From Oscheius onirici (Eukaryota > Nematoda > Chromadorea > Rhabditida > Rhabditidae): a DNA stretch of 64,000 nucleotides. The stretch is from positions 6,076,001 to 6,140,000 of the forward strand of contig OW051472.1 in the NCBI GenBank assembly GCA_932521025.1, in the 5' to 3' direction. Both the position numbers and the translations under genes were made by a program. The notes under the pieces were generated by a model that saw nothing but the letters and a program-made list of their open reading frames with translations, ran no database searches and had not been told where the DNA came from. Shown here piece after piece: positions 1-12,365 of the stretch (the first letter of the stretch is position 1; each line of letters begins with the position of its first letter).

Positions 1-273
1 CGTACCTAAAAAGATGGTTCACACTTTTTGCTAGTGCATGGAGAGTCACTATTTGTAAATTCTAAGAATTTTGACAAAAAGGGAACAGTCTGGATCTGTG
101 AAAAAGTGGATTCTTTAAAGAGAAAGGGATTTGTCTTTGCCCCCTTCTTTACTGAATCCAACCGAACAAAAAGAGAACAATTCTTTTGTTTGAACTACAC
201 AACTGGACAAAAAGAGAACAATATCTCTTACAAAAGTCAAATCCTCGTCTTTTCTCATACGATCACTCTTTTA

Positions 274-517
274 TTGCACCTTGTCTAGGATCTGGGTCTG
301 TCCCGAGCAACCCAGCTTCCGAAAGCTTCAGTCTTCCGTCCGAGGGCCGATTCGGGTTTCGATAAGGATCTCTTCGGAGTGACTAGCAATTTGGGCATTG
401 TAGGACTGAGGCGGTGTCAAGGTGTTTAGGAATTGGTAATTGGGACATCTCAGAAAAAAACATAACAGGTAGACCTGTTCTTTCTAGTCCGTTTTTCAGG
501 TATCGGCTACTGGAAGA
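274..517 (+). repeat. Left arm of a 2.4-kb inverted-repeat element
   Basis: About 245 bp that reappear, reversed and complemented, at 2476-2720 at roughly 85-90% identity by eye with a few small indels. Both arms share the outer TTGCACCTTG and the inner CAGGTATCGGCTACTGGA-like end (GTAGCGGCTACTGGA in the other copy). The arms enclose about 2 kb. This could be an old transposon with long terminal inverted repeats or an inverted duplication. I see no target-site duplication. Confidence 0.75.
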
Positions 518-1841
518 AGGTATATTTGTTCGTCCAATCATTCTCAGTCTGTTGCCGCCCCTAAGCCGAAGAGAAGACAAATTAGCGAAGATGAGTAGAT
601 AAAACGTGAAAAGTTTCGAAGACAAGTACCTGGTCATGCTAATTTTAACCCCTGGCTGGTCAGTTCATTTTCTTGAGTTTTCCAGTGATGTAGTAGTTGT
701 TCAGGAATCAGAGAACCATTTATGGCTTACAGAATTGTCGAAAGACGAAAGTCTTCCCATAAGAGCTGACTGGCGATGAGCAAATTCCGAGAAAAAACTA
801 CCGTTTGGCTCACATTTATTATGATTTTGGGAGAGGGGTCATGCCAAATTTTTGTCTGAAATTCTACAAGGAGTATAACCAGCCATCGACTCCGCTGTTG
901 TGACTCGTTCCACTTCTGACCGCTCTCATCTGTCCGAATTACTGAGAGTATCAGAACTACTGGGTCTGTAACTGGGTGGTTGGATATGACCGTCTATTGA
1001 TATTTTTCATCACATACGAGAGCTGGCATAAAAGTAGATTTTCTCTCAGAACGTTTCTGTTCAATTTATCTAAACTTGACTCATGAGCTCTGTTTCCAAG
1101 GACGGCATTATAGATGCTCGCTTTCCTAAAATTGAGTGAAATCGAATTCGGTTAGCTTCTCAGCATTGCGCGTCGTTGCGTTGAGAAGTTTACAAAGGTG
1201 AACTCACAGAGATGGGAAAACTGTTTGAGAAAAAAAAATTCAGGAAATCGCCGCCCGTGGCCGTAATCAGGTGCTGGAGATGAATATTTTGGACATAATC
1301 GACCATTCAAAAATGCGTCCTGAAAACGATCTGTTTCTTTATCGATTCTTTGAGATCCAAGAAACTCGTCAAAATGCAACCACAGTGCATTTATATTTAT
1401 TCATATATACATCGCCCGATGGTCATGTCGTCGTAGCTGTGTTGACCACAGGAGAAGATAGAGCAAAATGGTTTTATTGTGTTTGCGTTCGTTCTGTAGA
1501 AGAGGTTGAGACCATTTTCACACCGCTTCTTAAAATTGATGACAAAGTTGCTCTACAATCTATTGTTAATTTTACTCGACAATGCTTCCAATAAATTATT
1601 TCTCTACTATTAACGTGCAACGATGTCTGTCGTAGACTCTCTATTTGTTTGAACTCTTCCTCAGTTTCCTCTGTCGATAGACTGCATCTCTGTCCCTTCA
1701 GGTGTCTCCTGAGAACGGACAATCTGCATGTGATGACCATGTCGCCTGTTCGTCCGTCTCTTCGTTGTCTATGCGACAGATTGACACCTCTGCGTCTGTT
1801 CTTCCATCTCACTCAAAACAACTATTGCAAATTTATAATAA

Positions 1842-2362
1842 CACCAGACGACTTCGTCGCCTGCCGGCGCACCAAACTTTTCTACCTGCTCGTTTGTACT
1901 TCCCTTCGACACAATAGAAGCCAAAGTCTGTAAAAACTCCAAGGTCAAAAGTAACTTGTTATCTAATTCTGACAGCTCTTGACTTGCTACGAAAATTCTC
2001 GTGGCCATGTACAAACACAGACATCCAAACAGACAGAGTCAGCCACAGACACCACAGCTTTTTAATAGTTTAGATCCCATACATATTTCGCTCTACGAAG
2101 TGTTTGCAACTCATTCCTTCTTTCATTCTGCACCAGACAATTCCGTCGCCTGGCGGCGTTGTAGCGCCAAACTTTTCTGCCTGCACTTTACCGTTTTCTA
2201 ATTTTTTTTTGTACTTGCAACTAACACAATAGAAGCCAAAGTCTCTGAAGAAAATCCAAGTTTAACAACTTACTATCTAATCCCGACAACGCTTGACTTG
2301 CTACGACGATTCTCATGGCCATGGACAGAAAAACAGATAGAATCAGCCACAGACACCACAGC
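1842..2362 (+). repeat. Direct duplication of a ~220-bp block
   Basis: Segments at about 1842-2061 and 2131-2362 run in the same order with shared blocks such as CACCAGAC, GCGCCAAACTTTTCTGCCTG-like text, ACAATAGAAGCCAAAGTCT, CTTGACTTGCTACGA, CTCGTGGCCATG and CAGCCACAGACACCACAGC. Divergence is moderate, with one insertion of about 25 bp. Weaker relatives of the same text occur near 4100-4430. No function can be assigned. Confidence 0.7.
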
Positions 2363-2475
2363 GTTCAAACCAGACAAGTTTGTTGCACTCTTCAGACTGA
2401 AAAGAGCCAGATTTAAGTTTATTTCCATCGTAATTGTGTTCGTAGATTCTCTAGATTCTCTTCTCTAGGGTTTCT

Positions 2476-2720
2476 CCTCCAGTAGCCGCTACCTGAAAAA
2501 GGGCTCGAAAGGACAGATCTACCGAGATTTCTGTTTTTTTGGGGATCTCCCAATCACCAGTCCCTGAACACCTTGACACCGCCTCAGTCTCTCCAATGCC
2601 CAATTTGCTATTCACTCCGAAGAGATTCTTACCGAAACCCGAATCGTTCCTCGTACGGAAGACTGAAGCTTTCGGAAACTGGGCTGCGCGGGACAGACCC
2701 AGATCCTAGTCAAGGTGCAA
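2476..2720 (-). repeat. Right arm of the 2.4-kb inverted-repeat element
   Basis: Reverse complement of 274-517, with the outer end at 2720 (CAAGGTGCAA) mirroring 274. The enclosed sequence has no recognisable transposase and contains its own tandemly duplicated block. Confidence 0.75.
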
Positions 2721-5311
2721 AGAGAAAGGTTACTGAGAGTTGGAGCAAAAGAATTGTGTAGAAACACCTGACCTGGTTTGGAAGAAGACGAGAGGACAAG
2801 CGGACAACTGACGTCGAGACGTAGTTGGCGTAGATGATTTAGTTTTTTTTGTCGACACCAAACGGAAATTCATTCAAACGAGGGTGTAGGAATTGCTCGC
2901 TCACGTGTTGAGAGTCATCTGATAAAATAACTAGCTGTCAGGAGCAGACACTCGCTCCAGTCAGTCTCCCAAAGCTTCTAGTCACCTTGGCCCTTATGAG
3001 CGGAAGCATGTTCCAGCTGTGAATCGTAATTGCATGTTCGCCCTACACCTGGCTTACACTAATTAGCATTCATTAACATCAGTCCATAGAGTCTCTCGGA
3101 TTTTGATGAAAGGTTCTCTTCCCAGAATAGCTTCATTCCACTTTTCACATTATTAGCTGGATGTATAATTCGAATTATGGACGCCTACAATCTCTTTTGA
3201 ATCCCCTTAGACTTTTGATTGCCGAAGGATTGCCGATCTTTCGGTCATTGATCCGTGATAAATTAAAAAGGAACTTTGCTGCCTCATCCTGTTGTGGATA
3301 AGAGCACGGTTGAATGCGATTCCGATGAAAAATATGTCGAGCGTCAGAGCTCTGTACCCAGTCCGCCCTTTTTTTTGCTATCGCCAGCTGAAGAGAGAAA
3401 CAATCATCTCCGGGACAGGTGCTCTCCCAGTCCAGTCCTAATGTCTGATACTGGTGTGACGGCTGGAACCAGCATTGGTAGCAGTATTCCACCTAATACA
3501 ACGGTCTGTTTCGTTTATCCCTTACTTTTTCCATAACTGTTTTCTCATGATGATGGCCTCCCCGCAAAGGGCTCTCTAATTAACTTTGTTAGACTAGTGA
3601 AAAGTAGACTACTTGAGATTGGAAGATTGACATGTCGTTATTATTTGTTCCTAATCATATAATCTGTAAAACTATTTACTCGGCTATCAAAGCGTTTCGC
3701 CTGACTGAATCGCATCCGAAGAGCTTTTTGGAGTGGTGATGAGAGTGGTGTCCAGTTTTTCAAGCTACAGGCTAGACTAGCCCATCTGTCCGATAGTGAT
3801 CCTTCTAGCCCATTGTAAGTTCCTTCTATCAGCTGCAGTTATCCAATCTTCATCTTGAGTATTTATCCTAAATCGTTCATTGGACAACACTTGGACAAGA
3901 CAAAGGTTGTACATTGGAGTAGACATGTACGGTGACACTAAAACTATCTTTTCTTGATCCTATATTTTCCCTGTTTCAGTTTCTTGTTTTAACCAGCAGT
4001 CTACGACAGCCTCTCTTGGTCGGTCAACTAATACCTCTTCAAAAAACTATCTCGATAAAAGATTAACATAGCATCACTTGACATGTTATCTTAGTCTCGA
4101 CAACTGCGGACACCACTACTGGACGGACACCAGTGCACTTTAGTAAAGAAAGACCAGCCGTCTACGACGGCTGTCGCTCCCCTGACGCCTGCGGCGCTCA
4201 GAAGTACGAAAGAATTCTGCCCAAGTTCTAGATTTCCATCGAAATCGACTAATCCTTTGACAAAACCTAGCCTCATGACTACCTCGTTCTCACTCCATGT
4301 TCAAAACTAACTTTATCTTATCTTGACAATTTCTGACTTGTGCCGACCATTTGAGGTACCGGACAAGCAAATAAACACAAACAAATAAACAGTACACCAC
4401 AGACACTACTGCGCTTTAGTAGTAGAGAGATCTTCTTTTCCTTCTTGCGAACCAATGCGAACCAAACATATCTCAGTAATGGCACAAATTTTGTATATAG
4501 ACAAGACTTTTAATCTTAAACCTGCTGAACCCTTCTCCAAAAAGAGCCGATTACCCTTAGATCTAATGTCTCATTCCGAATTCCACTTCCTCTCTCCAAG
4601 AGATTAGAGAATGGAGCAGTTGCACGCCAATATCTGACTCATGAAACTCTCAGTTTGGCCAAGAGCTCAGATTTCTATTCTCCAATAATTGTTCTTAAAA
4701 AGAGTGCTTAAACGAATGTATATCTTCTCTCTGTGAGCACGCGCGTGTGTTCATTGCTAATTGGCGTAATGGGCGTCTAATGGCGGGTTGAATCTTGCGA
4801 CCGGTGAAGGGCGGAGCTTCCTCTCTCCTTCTAATCCACACCATATTGGCTCAGCTCAGATTGCTGATAATCCGTGCTCCTGATTATCCATGAGGACTTA
4901 GGAATTCCCTCACTCTCTTTCCTACTGAATATGGATCCAGCTGCATCATACTCTCGTCTTGAAGAAAAGGAAAAATCTGTGAGTTGGTCTAGAGAGAAAA
5001 CACGCGAACGACTGTCGGTATAGTATTGGAAGGCAGGGAAGTAGTGACAGATTTGTTTTCCATTCGGGAGTTTTCTAGTTTTGGTTACTAAACTTTCAAG
5101 CAATCTACCCTGTTGTACAGCGCTTTTTTTCGTAGTGATCAGTGTAGTTTTGTAAGAGGTTATCAAAACGTCTTTTTCTTGGATATATCTGTAATAATTG
5201 TCTCATTCGTTTGATTGTTCGTCAAGCTTTGCTCTACCTCGACCAGATCTAGAATCTAGACTGCGACCGTTTGTCTTTCTGACAGCTTTTGAGCAAGATT
5301 GCGACCAAAGT

Positions 5312-5395
5312 ATTTTCGAGCTTTGCGATATTCGGCAAAATTGTCTTGAAAATTTGTATCAATTATTACAACTTTGCTGAATATCAAAGCTCAGC
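5312..5395 (+). repeat. Hairpin-repeat family, copy 1
   Basis: Imperfect palindrome: left arm AGCTTTGCGATATTCGGCAA, right arm TTGCTGAATATCAAAGCT, with a short AT-rich loop. Member of the dispersed family described under findings. Confidence 0.7.
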
Positions 5396-6230
5396 TAGAC
5401 GTTTGAGACTTCTTCTCAAATTGGGGGACCAAAGTGAATGTCCGCTCTCCACTGTTTGCCCTGTAGACGGTAATGCTTCAGCTAGAAAAGTGATTTCAAA
5501 GACATCAGTTTTGCAGTATTTTTATGATTAATGTGGATCGTTTGACTCATTCGTTTCTGACCCATTACATCAATTTCCTTTCTCCTCCACCATTGTTTGA
5601 ACTCTCCGCTGTGTTCATCCCTTTCGCTTACTTTTCTCCTCTCGCGATCCTTCTATGGCTGACAATTAGGACAACAGAGTTTCTATTTCTGTCCATCTGC
5701 GTGCTATTTCCAGACTTTCTCGATGAATAAATCAGTCAATTGTTTTCCTCCTCTGACGTGATGCAGATCCTCCGAAGCTGAGATTCTCAGAATACCTGAT
5801 CTCCCATGTTCCTTCTCAGAATATATATAAAACTCTCAGTCTGATGTCTTCGTTGTTTTGAAGCCGAGCGTATTAGCTCCCTCTCGGCAACGACGGAAAT
5901 CTCTCCGGAAATTTAGAAAACGACTTGTTCGCTCCAGCCGCCAAATGCCTAGTCTTAGTTTCTTAGCCTCTTCCTCTCTCGACTAGCCACTGCCGGATAC
6001 GGAAAGATTCATGCGCCAATTCTTGAAGAGGGCCGAAGAGAGTCAGTCCAGAGACTTTCGACGTCAAAACATTCACCGTATTGTTTTAAATAGTGTCATT
6101 TTTTTATCCATTAAACACCGTGAAAAGCTATAGATTTCTACTTTTCTCTACCGTTTTGGAAAAGAATCCAGCGGAAATCTCAGAAACCTCTCCAGTCTTT
6201 TTCAGTTAAATGTGGACATTGAAACGTAGC

Positions 6231-6255
6231 CTTCCGTCGACAATGTCGACGGAAG
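6231..6255. repeat. Perfect short palindrome
   Basis: CTTCCGTCGACA and TGTCGACGGAAG face each other across one base. A looser relative (CTTCCGACATT ... AATGTCGAAGG) lies near 15837-15865. The role is unknown; it may be the core of a small inverted-repeat element. Confidence 0.7.
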
Positions 6256-6340
6256 CTTACAAAGTTTTTTCTGACATGTCTAGACAACGTAAACCTATAT
6301 GTGTCCAATTTCTTTTACTGGGCACCATGTCTTTACCAAA

Positions 6341-6450
6341 ATTTCACAGAGTCTAATGCATTTCCAACTTGTAGAGCTCATTAATTACTACAATTTGAAA
6401 CATCACGGAGCTAAAAATGTAAGCATGAAAATTGAGATTTCTTCTCAAAG
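6341..6450 (+). repeat. Hairpin-repeat family, copy 2
   Basis: Diverged copy containing CTTGTAGAGCTCATTAATTA, TACTACAATTTG, CATCACGGAGCTAAAAATG and the tail GAAAATTGAGATTTCTTCTC, which match the family consensus block by block. Confidence 0.6.
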
Positions 6451-6804
6451 TACCAAAGTTGGTGAAAAAGGCGTGGGCCAGTGTTACACTATCTGGACCC
6501 GGTCTTAAATGATTCTAAAAGTGTCTATTGTTTTCCGAAAAACGCCGTTAGAAATTATGACAAAACCCTTACATTCTACTAATCAGGATAATGGAAAAAT
6601 TTGGGCCATGTTGCCAAGGATTGCCAAGAGCTTTGACGTATTTGATGCGAACTTTTGTGGTCAGAATCATGTTGAGATTTTGGTTGAGTATTTTCCAAAT
6701 ATAGAATCCTGTTTTCATACTACTGAAGCTACTATGGATCTACCACACTTTTCCCCTTACCCAACACCCAATTTTTAAACGTCCCATAACCATACTTCTT
6801 TCAG

Positions 6805-8672
6805 TCAAAGGCCGATTCGTCTCGGCCAGCCAAGGATCGCAAAGTGTCGACAGGAACCCTAAACCGACTTATCCTCGTGGCTCAGGTTAGTCTGCTCAAA
6901 CTTGCAAATGAGTCTCTCGCTCGCGTTCCGCGAACTCTAATTCGATCTAGCTTCTCAGATTACCGCGTCATTGGAAAAGAGACCAAACTGTTTTCTGCCT
7001 TCCTGAAAACTTAGAGTCAAGTCTAATTCGGATTATGATTCAGGCCCTGGAGAGCGAGGTCGATGGCCGCCGGCAGACGGAGATTTCTGGCGGAAAGATT
7101 ACATTTTCTCTGAGGATGGCTAATATGGTACGAGAAAAAGAGAATTGCGCAAAAGCGACCGTTTTCAGATACTTTTAGTCTTGATAAATGCCCTAGTCTT
7201 TACGGGATTCGGAAAGTATCAAGCTCCAGGAGATGGTGGATATAAAGTGAGTCGCTCTTTGTTGCCTTATGTTGTTTTACCGAAAATCTCTCTACGAAGC
7301 TCTATTATATAAACCAACAGCATTATTCTCTATCCACTCCTCCTCAGGAGGTGTAAATGACTGGATATTTCAGGACCTACTTCTTACGGCGGACAAATGG
7401 ACTTACAATAATGAAGCTGCGGAAGATCTTCCGGCAACTTTTGCCCTAATGCAACTGAACGGACAATATCTGGCAGCGGCCATTACTCTCTTCCTTCTAA
7501 TGACCACCATCTGCCTCCAACTTGTTCACATCTGCAGGAAGCCGTCGTCGAGAATAACGGTGAGACTTTGGTAGAGACTTTTGGTAGCTTTCGAGAGTCC
7601 TAGTTGTTCGCGACAAATCCTTGTGCTATTGCTACTAAAGGCAACGTCACACTTGTTCAACGGGCCCGGTAGACGAATTGAGAAACCTTGACGCCCATTT
7701 CGAACATAAGCTATACATGATTCGAAATTAGTTTCTACTAGTTTCGAAATTGGTGCCAAGGCTTTATGTAAAATTCGTCTTCTCCTGAAAATGCGCCTTA
7801 CTGACAAGTGAGACGGATCAACACTGCCGCGGAAAGGCTACGTACTAACAGATACCGTTGAGCGAGAGACGACTAGGAATGGAAAACTTGTGGCTATTCA
7901 AACTTTATTCCACATATCAATAACCGTCTATTCCACCACAGATAGCGAAGCAATACTCGTGACTGCCACCAGAGTTTCTGCACTTTGTGTAACAGTCGTT
8001 CGCAGCGATGTAGCGTCCATAGGGTCTCCAACGGCGCCAATCTCCTGAAACATTCGGTTTTGTTTTATGAGCTGTTACCTCTACGAGCGAGTCAGTTCCA
8101 TTCATTTGTAAGACGTTCACGGGCAGAGTCGCGAGGCCAAGTGTCATGACGCCACGTCCACTTAGAAGAGACGACAGTAGCCAGCATCAGGAGAACGAGA
8201 AAGAGAACTATAATTATCGGGGAATAGGATTGAGGAAAACGGACGAAAGGCATCGAATTTAAAGGAGATTTGGGTGCGCAGAATACCAGACAGACGTAAT
8301 GAGACAAAGTGTCCGATCATTGGTATTCTGTCTGGAAGGAACAAAATGAATAACGAGATTTTCAGAGCATGTTCTACTCTTTCGGAGCAGTTCCCTTCTC
8401 GCTCTTCGTCTTCGGCCTGGAAATGCACTACAGTACCTGTCCCTGGGTCGACGACTACTACATTCAAAATGCCGTAGCCGATATGTCAGCGCAGTGCGCC
8501 ATCAACGGTTGGGCTTTGGCCGGTGTGAGTTTCAATCTCTCTTCATGTAAACGTCCCGATTTAGATATTTTCGCTTCTGTCGTGTGGTCTCTTTGTGGCC
8601 GAGGGACTGATAACGGCCTTTTTCCGTACTGAGGGTGTCATTGACCGCCATCACAAGGATGCAGTCCTTTAA
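6805..8672 (+). CDS. Orphan four-pass membrane protein, 5' end unresolved
   Basis: Six exons join in one frame: 6805-6885, 7044-7127, 7169-7246, 7374-7559, 8366-8524 and 8565-8672, giving 231 residues before a TAA. All five introns are GT-AG and the last is only 40 bp. Hydrophobic segments are ILLVLINALVFTGFG (about residues 56-70), YLAAAITLFLLMTTICLQLV (about 120-140), FYSFGAVPFSLFVFG (about 145-162) and IFSLLSCGLFVAEGLITAFF (about 196-215), so a tetraspan topology is likely. I do not recognise the family. The first two exons carry no ATG in frame before Met-Ala-Asn-Met near residue 52, so translation may begin there or in an unseen upstream exon. The 806-bp fourth intron holds an antisense gene (7917-8253). 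The 3' end converges on cathepsin B, about 100 bp between stops. Confidence 0.7.
7917..8253 (-). CDS. Small secreted cysteine-rich peptide nested in an intron
   Basis: Two exons, 8121-8253 and 7917-8044, separated by a 76-bp GT-AG intron, join in frame to 86 residues. The N-terminus has a strong hydrophobic core (PIIIVLFLVLLMLATVVSS, about residues 11-29) typical of a signal peptide. The mature part is rich in Trp and Arg (WRRWRPYGRY) and ends with four cysteines spaced C-x3-C-x9-C-x3-C. That spacing is known from helical-hairpin (Cs alpha/alpha) peptides, which include defence peptides and venom components; which role applies cannot be told from sequence. An AATAAA lies just downstream, near 7902. 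The whole gene sits antisense in an intron of the four-pass membrane gene. Length, splice frame, signal peptide and polyA signal argue for a real gene, but I know no homologue. Confidence 0.6.
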
Positions 8673-8773
8673 CCCTTCAAAATATCTCGTATATAATTTG
8701 TGATCTCGTTCGTACCGGTTAAGGTTCAATCCTTTAATAAATCCCAAAGAAGTTATACACAAATATCATGCAA

Positions 8774-10445
8774 TTAATTGTCTTCGTCGTCGATAGTACG
8801 ACGATGAACATGAAGACGACGGCGAGGAACGGTATTTACTCTCGGCACGCCTCCGACCACTCCCGACTCTATTCCACACTCGTCGACTCCGCGGAGAATA
8901 CGGAAGAATCCGTCCTCTCCCCAGTCCGTGTTCCAGGAGTTGGCAACCAGCCAGTAGGGCATACCTGCAAATATGATTGTACCAGATTCAAGGAGTTCAA
9001 GGTGACCGACGATTTTTGCCATACTCTTAGTTTTTCACAACATGCGCTGAACTCAAGCGGGATGTGAGGCTCACCTTGATCAACACCCCATCCGATCAGC
9101 TTGACAGCATGTCCACCACCCAGCTTTCCTCCAGTATGGACGTAGACTCCTCCGTCGTAGTTTAAGAAGTCTTCGTAGACCTCAAAGGCGATCTCCAACG
9201 GTCCGTGAGTCATCAGCTCCTTCTGGATGGCTTCGACGTTGTTCTTGACTCCATAAGCACTGCGCCCGTAGTACTTGTCCTCAGCATAGGTTTTGTCCGA
9301 GTAGTCTTCGACACACTTCTTTTCACACTTGGGAGTCGGGTAGAGATCATGAGGACAAGGTTCGAAGTGAGTCTTCTTGGAATGATGCTCGCAGGGAGGG
9401 AAGGGGTACGGCTTGCAGCCACTCTTAACAGTGTAGTTGGATCCAGTCACGATTCCATCCTTGACCCAGTACTTCCAGGCTGAAAGAGGATCGCCTCCGT
9501 TGCATCTGAAAACAAGCTTATCAGTCACGCCGGCCTTATCTATTCTTTCTATTTTTTTTCTGTAGCACTTACCCGAATCCACAAGATCTACAGCATGAGA
9601 GGAGATCATCGGCCGAGAGGGTCACCTGTGTCTGTCCGTTGGTAGCAATACAGATTCTGTCGCTCATGGCCTCAACGGCTCCAAAAGCCCAGCAACTTCC
9701 GCAACTGGACTGATCTCTGATGGCTTTGATGGAATCACACTCGGGCCATTGGGTTCTCGAGTCGAAGTTCTCCGGAATGTCAATATCGAGATCCTTGGTC
9801 GATGAAAGGTGCTTCTTGGCTTCGACGGAAAGTCTGACGTTGTTGACTCCCATCAGTCCCCATTTGGCCTTTTCCGTCTTTCCGAGGAAACGTCTCTGGG
9901 GCTTGGCTGTCCAGAGTTTTTGGTTTTCATTGATGTACTCGATCAAATCATCGCCAGTCAGTTCTTCGGCCTCGGCGCTGATCTGGCGGTTACGGTACTT
10001 TTCTGAACGGCGGGAATTAGCATATTTATAGATTCTTTAATGAAGAGAGGTCATTACCGTAACCCATTTTTGTGGCCAGAATCCTGGCTACGCTTATGTG
10101 TTACACCGGCCTTGTCTCGAAGAGAATGGGTTACGGTAATGACCTGTTTTTATTGAATATCGACGATTTCGACTTTTTAACAAAATTTTTGAAAAAAAAA
10201 AATTCCTAATTCCTATTTTCAACGAATATTTTATATTAAAATTTGTCTGGGGTTTGAAACGCTCAGAGAAGGTTGAAAATCTCAGCTTACCAAGTGTCGA
10301 AACTCTCAAGACACGACGAGGTGTGGGAGCCGCTTCTTCCGAATCCGAGTCGATGTAGGCCAAGGCTGTGCCCAGCAGGCACAACGCCACTAACAGTTTC
10401 TAGAACCGAACGCTGGGTACATCTTCTGAGAGACAGACTCACCAT
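8774..10445 (-). CDS. Cathepsin B-like cysteine protease
   Basis: Papain-family (C1A) protease, 387 residues from exons 10443-10445 (the ATG alone), 10291-10399, 9573-10002, 9075-9505 and 8774-8964. The second exon encodes a signal-peptide core ([14 protein letters not shown]), followed by a propeptide. The catalytic site is visible as [30 protein letters not shown] and NSWNTDWG, giving the Gln, Cys, His and Asn residues. The occluding-loop signature CEHH inside [19 protein letters not shown] makes it cathepsin B rather than L, so dipeptidyl-carboxypeptidase activity is expected in lysosomes or gut lumen. An unusual basic tail follows the catalytic domain ([18 protein letters not shown]). The 288-bp second intron contains a short inverted repeat. 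In nematodes such enzymes commonly act in intestinal digestion. Confidence 0.95.
10048..10145. repeat. Short inverted repeat in a cathepsin B intron
   Basis: AGGTCATTACCGTAACCCA at 10048-10066 is mirrored exactly by TGGGTTACGGTAATGACCT at 10127-10145. Related text (GGTTACGGTAA facing TTACCGTAACC, and TTACACCGGC) recurs near 28040-28265 in an intron of the second astacin, so this is probably a small dispersed element. Confidence 0.7.
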
Positions 10446-12172
10446 TTTGAGGGGAGCAGTGGCGACGGTGCTTTTCTTATCAGACTTGTTCTTTTTAAAG
10501 GGGTCTTCTTATCTGGAGGCCACTACCTCGAGGACCACAAGGGGCTAGTGGACAGGACGGACCCGACCTGAAAGTGCACTCTAAATGGAAGTTATCATTG
10601 ACCAAAATAGACGAGATTTCATTGTTTTGAAGAAGTGAAAAATCTAGTCAGAATAGTCCGGAATTTGTTAGTTTTTTAGTTTGAATCTTATCAGAAAGAA
10701 GGTGCCAATCAGGGTCCAGGCACAAAGCTGTCTATCAACTGACCAAACGACTATCAGCATTCTTCAGAGGTGGCCGCAAGAGGCAAGGAAGACATTGATC
10801 GGGAACGTTTCTGTTCCTGGGAGAGAAATATAAGCAGAACCGGAAGTATTTTTTATATTTTTTTAATGTTTTTGAAGGAATCACGCCATTGTTTGAATCT
10901 TGTTGATGTTATAGAGTCGTGGAAAAAGAGAACGTAAAAGAGCTCTTATCGAAGAAAAACAAACTCAGGAAGAGAATTGGGAAACTAAAGTTTCTCCGTC
11001 GTTAGAGTTCGTGTAAGCGAGAGTTCTTCCAGATCATCGGGAGCAGCCAGAGAATTGAACCGAATATTTATAAACTTGCAGCAGAACGGAGATAGCATTG
11101 TCGCCCGAACAAAAACCATCAGTCCAAACTGCTTCTCTTTAATTTGTTGGCAATCTTTTCGGGCATAATTATGCTTGAGAATGCGGTAGCAAAAGATGCA
11201 GAGTCTGAAAAACCATCAAATGCTCAAAAACGTGAAACCAGATTGCCTGACACCTTATACAAATCTTCACTTTTCTGGGTTCAGCTAGTCCACCAATAAG
11301 CTACCTGACAATGTCTAGTAGCAGATGTAATCATCTTCTTCGTTCTTCGTCTTCTTCAAGAAACCCAAAGTGAATAAAAATAGGCTCTACAAGCTTCCAT
11401 TGAGATGAAAAGACAAACTTATCAGAACATTGTTTCTCGGACCTTATTCGATGCGAACTCTTCTTTCCAGTATATGTAGTATCACGTTTCAATCCCGAAC
11501 CGTCAATAGTTTACAGTCTGGCCATTGATTTGTCTCTCTCCCCGTGAGAGGCCACAGGAGGAGGAGTGAAATAAATAATTTGGCCACAAAAGCGGGTCCG
11601 AGGCTGATCGAATTAGTCGCGCGGCACCGGAAGTCGAGAACTGTGCAGCTGCAGGGCAGAGAGACACAGAGACTCACAACTTCCGGACCCCCCAAACCAT
11701 TTCGATCTTATAAAATATTTGTTGTTGCCATAGATTTCTTCGTTCCCGAGTAACGGTCACAGTTTTTCGTCCACCTCCTTCCTTTTCCACACTAATTTTT
11801 ACGGTAAACCCACGTGAGAAACAGTTTCTGCCAACACGAGTGATAATTCAATCTGTGTTGCAACAACACCGACTTTTTTTTCGACTAGCCAGTGGCCGGA
11901 AGACGATCCGGTTGATCTCTTCCTCGCCTGTTTGTTGATATCGATTTCAAAACTATAACTTGTCCTCAGACCAAGTCTATTTTCTCACATGTTATCGTTC
12001 TGAAGGGCAGGTTGCGTTATCCCCCCCCGTGGCCATTCAGCGCGGGGGGTTAAAGTATACCATAGGTTTTTCTTTTCCACTGATTATCTAAGGTTTGAGC
12101 GCTTACCCAGCTTGTTTAGAGTCAGTTTGACTTCTTGAGTCATTTTCAGTTTTTCGACTACTAGAACTCATT

Positions 12173-12250
12173 TGCAAGCTTCGCGATGTTCAATCTTGTA
12201 GAGGAGATAAAAAGCTACAACTTTGTAGAACATCGCAAAGCTGGATAACC
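12173..12250 (+). repeat. Hairpin-repeat family, copy 3
   Basis: CAAGCTTCGCGATGTTCAATCTTGTAG faces CTACAACTTTGTAGAACATCGCAAAGCTGG across a short purine-rich loop; this is one of the best-preserved palindromes of the family (sequence given as arms only). Confidence 0.75.
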
Positions 12251-12365
12251 TTTTCTTCATGTTGAAAAACCAGTTGGGAGATGGTCTCGAGATTAACTGC
12301 ACCAGCTGATACAGGCCAACTGGTTTCAACGTCTTTAAGCTTGCACTACACAAGAGTCTAAATCA

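Larger units (their letters stand above)
1..6804. other. Gene-poor region with old repeats
   Basis: I recognise no conserved protein here. Open frames are short (110 codons or fewer) and none aligns by eye with a known family. The stretch holds a pair of long inverted repeats (274-517 and 2476-2720), a duplicated ~220-bp block (1842-2061 and 2131-2362), two hairpin-repeat copies (5312-5395, 6341-6450) and a perfect palindrome (6231-6255). A 107-codon plus-strand frame at 1271-1594 lies between the inverted repeats; I could not identify it. The unseen first exon of the membrane-protein gene at 6805 may lie near the right end. Confidence 0.5.

Noticed and set aside
1271-1594. 107-codon plus-strand frame between the long inverted repeats
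   Set aside because: Considered as a transposase remnant but no catalytic motif or family likeness is visible; left unannotated.
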